Shown: one piece after another, positions 18,905 to 27,142 of the stretch | Position numbering within the stretch: position 1 is the first letter of the stretch | Layout of the letters: every line of letters begins with the position of its first letter | NCBI GenBank assembly: GCA_029202405.1 | Contig: CP119312.1 | Coordinates: 2,237,001 to 2,301,000 of the forward strand | Direction of reading: 5' to 3' | DNA from: Candidatus Devosia phytovorans | GTDB taxonomy: Bacteria; Pseudomonadota; Alphaproteobacteria; Rhizobiales; Devosiaceae | DNA: 64,000 nt | Position numbers and translations under genes: made by a program | The notes under the pieces: generated by a model | What the model was told of the DNA's origin: nothing | Seen by the model: only the letters and a program-made list of their open reading frames with translations | Databases searched by the model: none

Positions 18905-19378
18905 TTAAGCAGCGCCCTGCACGACAGCCCAGTTGCCGTTCTGCTCGCGGCAGGCCGTGCCCTTCTTGACATAGTCCTGGCCCTTGGCCTTGACCGTGTG
19001 GGTGAAGTCGCGGCAGTCGAGATTGTTGACGCGGACATAGGGACCGACCGCCACCGAACCGGTGGTGCCGGCTTCACCGGTCCAGGCGCGCGGGGCACCG
19101 GGGCGGCCAAACTGCAGCGCATAGAACTGGGCGCTATTGGCTTCGGCCGAATCCTTGGAGGTCATGACCGAAAGCGCGGCCGCATCGACAAAGCCATTGG
19201 AGACGCTGGTGGTCAGCAGGGCCTGCTGCGTGGTCTGAGCCGGGGTCGGCACCAGCGGCTGGGCGATGACCGGGGTCGCAACCACGGGGGCCTGCGCGAT
19301 CTGGGTCGGGCCGGTGGAGGTACAGGCGGCCAGGGTCATGGCAAGCAACGGAGCGGCGAAGAGAGCGATACGGTTCAT
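18905..19378 (-). CDS. Surface-antigen-like outer-membrane lipoprotein
   Basis: This is a 157-residue lipoprotein. The signal peptide ends in lipobox LAAC with C19 as the lipidated residue. The C-terminal part (about 115-157), with a CRDFTHTV-like strand, a second cysteine in GTACREQNG and NWAVV, resembles the 17-kDa/RT0821 surface-antigen fold of alphaproteobacteria. The ATG at 19378 sets the lipobox at the normal distance; the longer frame is unlikely. It follows the FeuQ-like kinase gene after about 60 bp and may share its transcript. Family placement is by pattern only. Confidence 0.75.
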   Translation of the reverse strand: MNRIALFAAPLLAMTLAACTSTGPTQIAQAPVVATPVIAQPLVPTPAQTTQQALLTTSVSNGFVDAAALSVMTSKDSAEANSAQFYALQFGRPGAPRAWTGEAGTTGSVAVGPYVRVNNLDCRDFTHTVKAKGQDYVKKGTACREQNGNWAVVQGAA

Positions 19379-19440
19379 ATGTCTGCGTTCCGATGGACGT
19401 TTAGAGTGGCTCATTGTTGTCGCAATGCGGCGAAAGTGCG

Positions 19441-20877
19441 TCAAGTTGCATTAGGCTTGGCCGCACCAGCGAGTCGGGCCGTAGGCAATCGCAGTTCGAC
19501 CAGCAGCCCGCCAAGCGCAGCGCGCTTGAGTGCAAGGCTGCCGCCATAGACATCCACCAGTTCCTTGACGATATCGAGCCCTAGTCCGGTTCCGGGCGTT
19601 TTCTCGTCCAGCCTGACACCGCGGCGCAACACTTTCTGCGCATCTTCGTCGCTCAGACCCAGTCCATTGTCCTCGATCCGCACCAGCAGCATGGCGCCGG
19701 TTTCCGCGCGCTCGGACGACAGCATCACCCGCACCTGCCCCCTGGACCACTTGCAGGCATTGTCGAGCAGGTTGCCCGCCATTTCCTCGAGGTCGGCCTC
19801 GTCGCCGCGGAACCAGGGCAGACCGGGCTCGGGACGATTGAGGGTCACCGTGACCTCCGGATGAATCTTGCCCATCACCCGCACCAGCCGCCCCATGACC
19901 ATGGTGGCATCGGCCCTCTTGCCCACCACGGACGTGCGGGCGGCGAGCCGGGCGCGCTCGAGATAGGTGGACACCATGGTGCTCATCTTCTCGCTTTCGC
20001 TCATCACCACATCGGCCAGATCGCCCTTTGTCGCCGCTGCTTCGTTACGCAGCACGGCGATCGGCGTCTTCAGCCCATGGGCGAGATTGCCGACCTGGTT
20101 GCGGGCGCGCTCGATGATCTGCGTATTGGAGCGCAGCAGCTCGTTGACCTCTTCGGCCAGTGGCGCGATTTCGCGCGGATAGGTGCCGCCCACCGCCACG
20201 CTCTCGCCGGCCCGCACGCTTTCGATGGCGGCGCTGAGCTTGTCGACGGGGCGCATGGCAAAGCGGGCGACGATGGCGCTCATGATGGCCAGCATGACCC
20301 CCACCGCGCCGAGCACGATGAAGGCCTGGCCACGGAAGTCGCCGACCAGGTCGAGGATTTCGCTGAGATTGCCGGTCACGACGATCTGGAAGGTCGTCGG
20401 TGCCACGGTCACCGTGCGCTCGACGACCCGCATGCGCGTGCCAAAGGCGTCGTCGAGGATTTCGGTGCGCCGGCCACGGCTGTCGCGGTCGCCTTCGAGC
20501 ACGGGCATGTCGATGCCCACGGCCGAGGTCGAGAGGTTATAGAGCGTGCCATTGGCGTCGCGGATGGCCCAATACCAGCCCGAGCGCGGGCGGTCGAAGC
20601 GCGGATCGCTGAGGGTGATGGCGTCGCTGGTGGGATCGCCGGTTTCGAGCAGTGAACCGGTCAGGCTCTCGACATGGAAATCGAGCGATTCCGCAAGCGA
20701 GGTATCGAGAGCGCGGGAATAGAGGTCGGTCAGCAGGAAGCCGGTCGCGACCAGCGCCACCACCAGCCAGCCGGCCGAGAGCCAGAACAGCGAAGCGGCA
20801 ATCGAGCCTTTGCGCAGGGAATGGCCCTGCGGCTTGGTCGGCGCCGGCGCCTCACTCGCGTTGGTCTGGCTGGGCAC
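19441..20877 (-). CDS. feuQ: Sensor histidine kinase, FeuQ/PhoQ-like
   Basis: This inner-membrane sensor kinase has 478 residues. Transmembrane helices lie near 28-50 and 180-205, with a periplasmic sensor domain between them. HAMP follows, then HisKA with H267 in NLAHGLKTPIAVLRNEA, and the ATPase domain with N-box NLLDNACKW and G-boxes DNGLGL and GTGLGLD. The AHGLKTP H-box is typical of the FeuQ/PhoQ-like group. It starts with GTG 9 bp after the regulator gene. In Sinorhizobium, FeuPQ controls cell-envelope and glucan-export genes; that role is inferred here by similarity. Confidence 0.85.
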   Translation of the reverse strand: MPSQTNASEAPAPTKPQGHSLRKGSIAASLFWLSAGWLVVALVATGFLLTDLYSRALDTSLAESLDFHVESLTGSLLETGDPTSDAITLSDPRFDRPRSGWYWAIRDANGTLYNLSTSAVGIDMPVLEGDRDSRGRRTEILDDAFGTRMRVVERTVTVAPTTFQIVVTGNLSEILDLVGDFRGQAFIVLGAVGVMLAIMSAIVARFAMRPVDKLSAAIESVRAGESVAVGGTYPREIAPLAEEVNELLRSNTQIIERARNQVGNLAHGLKTPIAVLRNEAAATKGDLADVVMSESEKMSTMVSTYLERARLAARTSVVGKRADATMVMGRLVRVMGKIHPEVTVTLNRPEPGLPWFRGDEADLEEMAGNLLDNACKWSRGQVRVMLSSERAETGAMLLVRIEDNGLGLSDEDAQKVLRRGVRLDEKTPGTGLGLDIVKELVDVYGGSLALKRAALGGLLVELRLPTARLAGAAKPNAT

Positions 20878-20886
20878 GGTCAGCGC

Positions 20887-21546
20887 CTAGTCTCCCGCGA
20901 TCTGATAGCCCAGTCCGCGCACGGTCTGGATGCAATCATCGGGAAGCTTCTTGCGCAGGCGGCCGACGAAGACTTCGATCGTATTGCTGTCGCGATCGAA
21001 ATCCTGGTCGTAAAGATGCTCGGTCAGCTCGGTGCGCGAAATGACCTTGCCCTTGTGATGCATCAGATAGCTCAGAAGGCGAAGCTCATGGCTGGTCAGC
21101 TTGACCGACTGGCCATTGACCGTCACCCGCCCCGACCGGGAATCCAGCCGCACCGGGCCGGCGACAATCTCGTTGGAGGCCAGGCCCGCCGCGCGCCGCA
21201 CCAAGGCACGGATACGGGCCAGAACCTCTTCCATATGGAAAGGCTTGGCGACATAGTCGTCGGCACCGGCGTCGATGCCCTGCACCTTGTCGCTCCAGCG
21301 ATCGCGGGCGGTTAGCAGCAGCACCGGCGTGGTCTTGCCGCCGCGGCGCCATTCTTCGAGCACCGACAGGCCATCCATGCGTGGCAGGCCGATATCGAGC
21401 ACGATGGCATCATAGGGTTCGGTATCGCCGAGGAAATGGCCCTCCTCGCCGTCGAAAGCTACGTCCACCGCATAGCCGGCTTCGGTCAGCGCTTCCTTGA
21501 GCTGGCGATTGAGATTGGTGTCGTCCTCGACAACAAGAATACGCAT
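20887..21546 (-). CDS. feuP: Response regulator, FeuP/PhoP-like
   Basis: This is a 219-residue OmpR-family regulator. The receiver domain has E7-D8-D9, phospho-acceptor D51 in VLDIGLPRMDG, and the KPF motif near residue 103. The winged helix ends in VRGLGYQIAGD. The sequence pattern (EGHFLGDTEPYDA, YDQDFDRDSNTIEVF) is what I know of FeuP proteins of rhizobia. Order is FeuN-like, feuP, feuQ, lipoprotein, all on the minus strand and closely spaced. Confidence 0.88.
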   Translation of the reverse strand: MRILVVEDDTNLNRQLKEALTEAGYAVDVAFDGEEGHFLGDTEPYDAIVLDIGLPRMDGLSVLEEWRRGGKTTPVLLLTARDRWSDKVQGIDAGADDYVAKPFHMEEVLARIRALVRRAAGLASNEIVAGPVRLDSRSGRVTVNGQSVKLTSHELRLLSYLMHHKGKVISRTELTEHLYDQDFDRDSNTIEVFVGRLRKKLPDDCIQTVRGLGYQIAGD

Positions 21547-21570
21547 GCCCGCCTCGCGCGATTGGTTTGC

Positions 21571-21864
21571 TTATTGTGCGCTTACTGTCAGATTCTGCGC
21601 GGTGCCGTCAGCACTGAGGACACCGATGATCCAGACATAACGCCCGCCCTGGTCGCAGAGCCGGAAATTGAGGATCTGATCGGCACTATAGCCTGCCGAG
21701 GCCACGGCCTCATACTGGCTGATGATCTGGCCCGAGCTGATGAGCGCCTGGATCTCCGCCGAACTGTCGATACAGGCCTGCGCCTGCGCCGTCCCGGCAG
21801 AGGCCAGGCCGAGCAGCAGCGCAACGACAATCGGAACAAGCGTCTTGAGGGTCACGGTTTTCAT
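21571..21864 (-). CDS. FeuN-like small periplasmic protein (PepSY-like)
   Basis: This is a 97-residue exported protein with a clear signal peptide (cut after AQA, near residue 28) and two cysteines (C31 and one in RLCDQGG) that may form a disulfide. The mature part follows a PepSY-like pattern: ISSGQIIS, then a predicted strand with LCDQGGRYVWIIGVL. It lies 24 bp upstream of the FeuP-like gene. In Sinorhizobium a small periplasmic protein, FeuN, inhibits the FeuQ sensor and is encoded beside feuP. Position, size and export make this the likely counterpart; sequence homology is not proven. Confidence 0.65.
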   Translation of the reverse strand: MKTVTLKTLVPIVVALLLGLASAGTAQAQACIDSSAEIQALISSGQIISQYEAVASAGYSADQILNFRLCDQGGRYVWIIGVLSADGTAQNLTVSAQ

Positions 21865-21923
21865 GAGAACAAACTATGACGCCGTTGCTGAATGGGACAT
21901 GAATGAGGCAAAAACGGCAAAAC

Positions 21924-22118
21924 CTAGAGTTTGATGGACGTGCCGGCATCGCGCAGAATGCTGTTGGCTGTATGGCGGCTCATCAGATTGCGCGGCACAG
22001 AAACGACTTTGCCTTTTGCATTCGTCCATTTCTCGTGTGAACCCTTTGCGTTGACCAGATAGCGAAAACCGTTGGCTTTCAATATCTTTACGACGGATGC
22101 GTAATATCCGTCGACCAT
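21924..22118 (-). CDS. hicA: HicA-family mRNA interferase toxin
   Basis: HicA toxins cleave mRNA independently of ribosomes. This 64-residue protein has the small double-stranded-RNA-binding-like fold pattern, with the catalytic-type motif GSHEKW (H28), a basic strand, and VPRNLMSRHTANSILRDAG, a typical HicA C-terminus. It starts 1 bp after the stop of the DUF1902 gene and forms a toxin-antitoxin operon with it. It lies downstream of the lysis gene of the gene transfer agent cluster on the same strand. Confidence 0.88.
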   Translation of the reverse strand: MVDGYYASVVKILKANGFRYLVNAKGSHEKWTNAKGKVVSVPRNLMSRHTANSILRDAGTSIKL

Positions 22119-22119
22119 A

Positions 22120-22368
22120 TCAGGCCGCTTTGCCGGCGGGTCGTTGCCAGAGTATGGCCGGAATCAGATCTTTCGGCGCCATGGTCTTCAAGTCTTCCGG
22201 ACTGACATGGTTCGCCATGACGAGCTCGGGCGCCAGATCCATCATGATCTCTTCGAATTCCTCGATCGTGGCCGCCTCGACATGCAGGCCAAAGATATCG
22301 CTTTCGGAATAGAACACCTTCGCCTCATCGTCCCAATGGGCCGTGACGCTGAACATGCGTTTTGCCAT
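22120..22368 (-). CDS. hicB: HicB-like antitoxin with DUF1902 domain
   Basis: This 82-residue protein has the DUF1902/HicB partial RNase-H-like pattern: a strand WDDEAKVFYSES, then SDIFGLHVEAATIEEFEEIM, and a helix to the C-terminus. Such proteins bind and neutralise HicA. The antitoxin gene precedes the toxin gene, the less common order for hicAB but usual for DUF1902 pairs. The operon probably starts in 22369-22483. That gap also has an open minus-strand frame with no start codon, which I do not call. Confidence 0.8.
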   Translation of the reverse strand: MAKRMFSVTAHWDDEAKVFYSESDIFGLHVEAATIEEFEEIMMDLAPELVMANHVSPEDLKTMAPKDLIPAILWQRPAGKAA

Positions 22369-22483
22369 GCGTCACGCTCCCTTGGGTCCATTAAGTTCGA
22401 TCAGATCGGCGATCGCGCCAAACACGCATTCGCCTGTTGTCTTTCCAATATCGGTCAGACAGTCCGAAGTTGCAATGGATCGC

Positions 22484-22672
22484 TCAAGCCGCCCCGATAT
22501 CCGCCTTCAGCCCCCGGCGCAGGAACAGCACCGCCAGCGCGTCCATCACCAATTGCCCTGCCGAGCTCCCATCGAGTGATGGCAGGTCGACGCCCAGCAT
22601 CTGCAACACGCCGGCAAGCAGCATGAAAATCGAGACGATGTAGGTCTTGTAGCCGTTGAGAATGTCCATCAT
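22484..22672 (-). CDS. Possible separately translated holin-like protein (internal start)
   Basis: This is the in-frame C-terminal portion of the endolysin gene: 62 residues starting MMDILNGYKTYIV. It has one or two hydrophobic helices, a short hydrophilic linker, and a positively charged end (FLRRGLKAD), a pattern of small phage holins. The ribosome site AAAGGA lies 5 nt before the ATG. In many relatives a holin-like gene is a separate frame after the endolysin. Here the two frames are joined without a stop, so both fused and free products are possible. Confidence 0.5.
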   Translation of the reverse strand: MMDILNGYKTYIVSIFMLLAGVLQMLGVDLPSLDGSSAGQLVMDALAVLFLRRGLKADIGAA

Positions 22673-23236
22673 GGTTTTCCTTTCAGGGATCTGAATTGGC
22701 TTGATATTTTCTGCGCCGGCGACAGCCAGCGCGGCCTTGCGCACCGATGCAACACGGCTGGTCCAGCCACGACCGAAGGTGGCAAAGGTGCCGAGACGCT
22801 GCAGGAAGCCGAGGCGCTGGTCGCAGAGCGCAGTGACAAGGCCGGGAGAGGAACGCCTGGCCACCGCCGCCAGGGTCAGCGGACCAATCTGCCCGTCGGC
22901 CAGCACGCCCAATATGGCCTGCAGCGCCTTTATCGCCCCATCGGGGCCGGAATTGACGGCATAGTCGAACAGCGCCAGGTCCAGTCCCGGTGGCAGGTGG
23001 TCCGCCTTGCAGCGATCCCAGTAGCCTGCCCGATAGATTTTCCCCGCCTCGGCGCGCGTGAGATCCTTCACCGCGCTTTTGGGCAGGTCCCACCAGGGCG
23101 ACACCTGCCGCCAGCGTGCCAGCGTCTTGTGGGTGATGCCCATACTGGTGGCGCCGCCCGGATCCTGCGGATGGTCGGCATAGCCGCCCTCGTGCCGCAG
23201 CACCTCGTCGAGACAGATATCGAAGCGATCAGCCAT
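22484..23236 (-). CDS. Endolysin (GH108-like muramidase) fused to a holin-like tail
   Basis: This is the lysis protein of the gene transfer agent region, 250 residues. The N-terminal GH108-type muramidase (about 1-180) has the catalytic Glu E16 in RHEGGYADHPQDPGG, and a peptidoglycan-binding-type helix set further on. The last 62 residues are a holin-like segment with a hydrophobic helix (YIVSIFMLLAGVLQMLGV) and a basic C-terminus. An internal in-frame ATG at 22672 follows AAAGGA with ideal spacing, so the holin part may also be made alone. The start at 23236 overlaps the gp15 stop by 8 bp, so expression is tied to the GTA operon. Confidence 0.88.
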   Translation of the reverse strand: MADRFDICLDEVLRHEGGYADHPQDPGGATSMGITHKTLARWRQVSPWWDLPKSAVKDLTRAEAGKIYRAGYWDRCKADHLPPGLDLALFDYAVNSGPDGAIKALQAILGVLADGQIGPLTLAAVARRSSPGLVTALCDQRLGFLQRLGTFATFGRGWTSRVASVRKAALAVAGAENIKPIQIPERKTMMDILNGYKTYIVSIFMLLAGVLQMLGVDLPSLDGSSAGQLVMDALAVLFLRRGLKADIGAA

Positions 23237-26200
23237 CAAACTCTCCCTGCGCCACATCTCCGGGTCCAAACACCGGACTGACCTGCGCCACGGTGAAAGT
23301 GAAATTATCCGCCGGGCCACCGAAGTCGGCGACCTGTTGCGCGGCAGAATAGGTGGCGGCGGGGGCAGCACTCTCGAAGCTCCGCAGTACCGTCGCGCCA
23401 TTGCGGATGGTCACCGCATAGCGCTCTGGCACATGCTCCAGTGGGCTTTCCGCCACGCCCCAGCCGTCGCCATCGGCCCGGCTGCGGCGGATCCAGCGCA
23501 GAGCGACATCGCCGCCCACCCGCCGCGCCCGAAGGTGCACCGGCGGAAGTGGCAGGACGGGATCCAATCCCAGCTCAAGTGCCAGGTCGCTGCCCTCGAC
23601 ATCGCGCGCGCCGGCATAGATGCGCAGGTCGCGGCTCTCGCCGAGCCATTGCGTCTCCACCGGCAATCCCGCGTCTCGCCGATCCAGCACCACCATGCGA
23701 TGGCCAACCGAACCCGGTCCGACACCCGTGCCATCCTGTCCGCGCAGCAATTGGCTCAGCCGGTAGCGTCCCGGCGCGATCAGTTCCGCCTTGACGAAAC
23801 CGATGACTTCCCAGTCGCCGCCATCACCCTGCACGGCAATCCGGTTGCTCCCGGCCAGCACGGCCAGTTCGTCCGCTGCAGCCAGATGCCCAGCCAGCAG
23901 GTTGATCTCAATGACATTGCCCCGGTCCCAGATCCCCTGCGGCCCCGCGGAGAGCGGCACCAGCAGTTCGCCCACCAGGCCACGCCGCGTGATCTCGGCG
24001 AGGCTGGCGCCGGTCGCGTCATCCACCACCTGCACCACGCCCGGCCAGGGCTGGGCATGGGCGGCCAGCAGCAGCCGACTGCGCGCCGGCTCGCTCGGCA
24101 AGGGCGGCAGATGCGCCGCCACAACCAGCGGGATCGAGCGCGGCGCGACGCCCGTGCCCTGCGCAAAGCCGCGATCCACCCCCGTCGCCAGTGCCAGCCC
24201 CGATGGCAGGCCGTGCGCCACGACCTTGCGTGCCAGACCGTCGCGGATTTCGCTGATCTCGAACGGCCCCTCGGCCAGTCCATGGATCGCAACCAGATCC
24301 CCCGGCTCCAGCGCCACGGCACTGGGCGGAAGCACAAATTCCAGCACCTCGCGTCGCGCCGCCTGCCCGTCCAGCATGCGCTCGGCGGCCAGCCGCGCGC
24401 TGGCGCCATCCAGCGTCAGCGCCACGCTTTGCGCCACCAATGGCCCGTCCGCGCGAACCAGCGCCGTCGCCGTGGCCGCCAGATAATCGCGCTCGCGATC
24501 CTGATAGGTCAGCGCCAGCCGCCCCGGCATTTCGGCCGGATCGGGTGAGCGGCGCGACAGCACCGCGCCCTCCTCCAGCACCAGGGCGTCCGGCTCGACT
24601 GAAGTCGCCACCGCCCGCCGCGCCTTGCCCAGATGCAGCCCGTGCACGCGATTGCGCATGGATAGGCCCGTCGCCCCCAGCAACGGCTCCAGCGCCTGCC
24701 GCGCCGTCGTCGCACTGCCCAGCACGCAGCCGGTGACGAAGGGCGCGGCGGGTTCGGCGCTCAGGCTCACGCCATGATCTTCCGCCATCGCCGCGGCCAG
24801 TTCATCGCTCGCCATGCCGCCCAGCCGGCCGGTCAGCCAATGGCCATTGCGATGGTTCTCGCCATCGCGCCACACATCGGTCAGCCCGGGAAAAGCCGGA
24901 TAGGGCCGCGCGTCCCAGGTCCAGAGATGGATGCGCTCCACATCCACCATGCCGGCCGGATTGTTGGCGGGATCGCGCCAGAAACCCTGATGGGCCCGCA
25001 GCACCTGCCGCTGCATCAGCGCATCGGGCGTGCCGCGCGAAAAATACGGCCGCCCGTCCTCGGCACTCTTGGCATCGCCGAAAATATTGGGCTGGTTGCC
25101 CCCCTTGTCGACCGCGCCGCAGCCGAGCTCGGTGAAGACGATCGGTTTGCTCCCCGGCACCCAGGCCGTCGGCGTCGCCTTGCGCATCCCGCCCGGCCGA
25201 TCGTGATGCGTATGGCTCCACCAGCTCCGGATATCCTTGAAGCGCCAGACCCAGGCTTCGCCATAGGCGCCATCGCTGATCGGGCTGCGAATTTGCGCCG
25301 CGCGATCCGCCGCGCTGGCATAATACCAGTCGAACCCCTCGCCCCCGGCGATATTGGCTTTGAGATACTCGAGGTCATATCCATCCGCCGACAGCGCAGC
25401 ATCGCTATGCCCATGGCCCTCGCGCCAGTCGGCGACCGGCATGTAATTGTCGATTCCCACGGCATCTATCGCAGGCGATGCCCAGAGCGGATCGAGGTGG
25501 AAAAACTTCTCGCCATTGGGCTGATAGCCCGAATATTCGCTCCAGTCGGCCGCATAGGTGAGCCGCGTCCCCGCGCCCACCACGGCCCGCACCTCCGCCG
25601 CCAGCGCCACCAGCGCCTCGACAAAGGGGAAGCTGTTGCCAGCGCCGCGCACCGTCGTCAGCCCGACCATTTCCGACCCGAGCACCAGCAGGTCGACGCC
25701 ACCCGCTGCCTGCGCCAGCCAGGCATAATGCAGCGCCATCTGCCGATAGCGCGCGGCAAAGCCCGCCACCTGTGCAGCCGCGACAGCGCTCCTGTCGGGC
25801 GTCCCCGCCTGCCCCGGTGCCGGGTGGCAGGTGATCCGCCCACGCCAGGGGTAACTCGCCTGCATGCCCCAGCCATATGGATCAACCAGCCCGTTCCCCA
25901 CCGGAATATCCATCATCACCAGCGGATAGAGCGTAACCCTCAGCCCCCGGGCCTTGAGGTCGGCAATCGCCGCCAGCACCGCGGCATCGCTGGGCGTGCC
26001 GCCATAGGCCGGGCCCCCCTGATGCTGGCTGACCACGGGCACATCGCCCCGCCCCAGCCCCATCACGCGCCATTGGACGCCCTGCACGCTGCGCGCCGCC
26101 GCTTCCACCCGCGGCCCGATCAGGCAGTGCTCGCAGCGCAGGTCATTGCCGAACCAGGCCACCACCAGCGCAACCTGTCTGAGGTTCGGGCAGAGCGCCG

Positions 26201-26954
26201 TCAGCTCGTCGATGGAGACGGTCCAGTCGCTCTGTCCCCCCACGACATGGGCATTCTCGCCCGTCGTTTCGCCCGGCCCCAGCAGTCGCAGCCGCGGGGT
26301 CGGGTCATAGCCGAATTCCGTCGCGCCGGGGATGACGGTCACGGCCGTGATATCGCGCTCCAGATCCCCCACCACCCGGCAGAGTTCGACGCTGAGATGG
26401 GGAATGCGATTGCCAAACCGGTTGAGCGGCAATTGCTCCACCACCAGGTAGCACAGGCCCCGATAGGCCGGCGCCACGCTACCCTGCGTGGCCTCGATCA
26501 GCCCATCGGGCAATTGGTCCTCGGTGCCGCGATAAAAGCGGAGTGTCAGCCCCTGGGTATCGAGCAATTGCCCATCGGCCCAGATCCGCCCCATATGGGC
26601 CACCTCGCCCTCGCAGAAGGCCACGGCAAAGCTGGCGCCCACCACGTCCTCCTTGGGCTGGCTCACGCCCTTGGCGCCCTGGCTTTCCTGACCCAGCAGT
26701 TCCAGTTCACGCGCCCAGATGATATTCCCGCTCAGCCGGCTCCAGCCATAAAGCCGCGGCACCGCCCCGCCCTCGCTGGAATATTGCAGGCGAATATCGG
26801 CACCGACCTCCGGCGCGGTACGCTCGCCGAACAACACCGAGTCGACCGCATTCCCGGCCAGCGCGCCCAGCGCCCGCCCCACGGTCGCGCCAATCGGCCC
26901 GCCGACCAGTCCACCCACGAACTGCCCAGCCAACGACAATGCCAAAGTGGCCAT
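23229..26954 (-). CDS. GTA gp15: large host-specificity/TIM-barrel baseplate protein
   Basis: This is the largest GTA protein, 1241 residues, the central baseplate/fibre component that contacts the recipient cell. Its N-terminus is Gly-rich and hydrophobic (LALSLAGQFVGGLVGGPIG). The middle (about 420-760) is the glycosidase-like TIM-barrel domain known from RcGTA gp15, with RLTYAADWSEYSGYQ and VFTELGCGAVDKGGNQPN. Fibronectin-like and hub regions follow. The ATG at 26954 matches the family start. It is downstream of gp14 across a palindromic repeat and upstream of the endolysin gene. The frame is intact. Confidence 0.95.
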   Translation of the reverse strand: MATLALSLAGQFVGGLVGGPIGATVGRALGALAGNAVDSVLFGERTAPEVGADIRLQYSSEGGAVPRLYGWSRLSGNIIWARELELLGQESQGAKGVSQPKEDVVGASFAVAFCEGEVAHMGRIWADGQLLDTQGLTLRFYRGTEDQLPDGLIEATQGSVAPAYRGLCYLVVEQLPLNRFGNRIPHLSVELCRVVGDLERDITAVTVIPGATEFGYDPTPRLRLLGPGETTGENAHVVGGQSDWTVSIDELTALCPNLRQVALVVAWFGNDLRCEHCLIGPRVEAAARSVQGVQWRVMGLGRGDVPVVSQHQGGPAYGGTPSDAAVLAAIADLKARGLRVTLYPLVMMDIPVGNGLVDPYGWGMQASYPWRGRITCHPAPGQAGTPDRSAVAAAQVAGFAARYRQMALHYAWLAQAAGGVDLLVLGSEMVGLTTVRGAGNSFPFVEALVALAAEVRAVVGAGTRLTYAADWSEYSGYQPNGEKFFHLDPLWASPAIDAVGIDNYMPVADWREGHGHSDAALSADGYDLEYLKANIAGGEGFDWYYASAADRAAQIRSPISDGAYGEAWVWRFKDIRSWWSHTHHDRPGGMRKATPTAWVPGSKPIVFTELGCGAVDKGGNQPNIFGDAKSAEDGRPYFSRGTPDALMQRQVLRAHQGFWRDPANNPAGMVDVERIHLWTWDARPYPAFPGLTDVWRDGENHRNGHWLTGRLGGMASDELAAAMAEDHGVSLSAEPAAPFVTGCVLGSATTARQALEPLLGATGLSMRNRVHGLHLGKARRAVATSVEPDALVLEEGAVLSRRSPDPAEMPGRLALTYQDRERDYLAATATALVRADGPLVAQSVALTLDGASARLAAERMLDGQAARREVLEFVLPPSAVALEPGDLVAIHGLAEGPFEISEIRDGLARKVVAHGLPSGLALATGVDRGFAQGTGVAPRSIPLVVAAHLPPLPSEPARSRLLLAAHAQPWPGVVQVVDDATGASLAEITRRGLVGELLVPLSAGPQGIWDRGNVIEINLLAGHLAAADELAVLAGSNRIAVQGDGGDWEVIGFVKAELIAPGRYRLSQLLRGQDGTGVGPGSVGHRMVVLDRRDAGLPVETQWLGESRDLRIYAGARDVEGSDLALELGLDPVLPLPPVHLRARRVGGDVALRWIRRSRADGDGWGVAESPLEHVPERYAVTIRNGATVLRSFESAAPAATYSAAQQVADFGGPADNFTFTVAQVSPVFGPGDVAQGEFDG

Positions 26955-27008
26955 TTTCTTGGTCCTCGAAGAAAGCCGCGTTTTTCGCTGCCATTGCCGC
27001 ACGCTCGA

Positions 27009-27142
27009 TGTCATCCCGGCCTTGAGCCGGGACCCATCCCGCGATCTGCGTTCCGCCGCCAGGTTTCTCAGTCGATCCCAACCACCTTGCGGCCGTTGGA
27101 AAATCTCAAGATGGGCCCCGGCTCAAGGGCCGGGGTGACACC
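27009..27142. repeat. Palindromic repeat family A (copy 2) between g14 and g15
   Basis: The inverted arms have the same cores as the copies at 13.3 and 46.6 kb (GGCCTTGAGCC / GGCTCAAGG) and lie inside the GTA cluster. The right arm overlaps the 3' end of the g14 gene and encodes its last dozen or so residues. The element could form a stable hairpin in the GTA transcript. Confidence 0.85.

Noticed and set aside
22372..22483. Open minus-strand frame between the endolysin stop and the DUF1902 antitoxin start
   Set aside because: It reads plausibly (SDCLTDIGKTTGECVFGAIAD) but has no ATG, GTG or TTG near its beginning and no ribosome site. It may be a remnant but cannot be called a gene.
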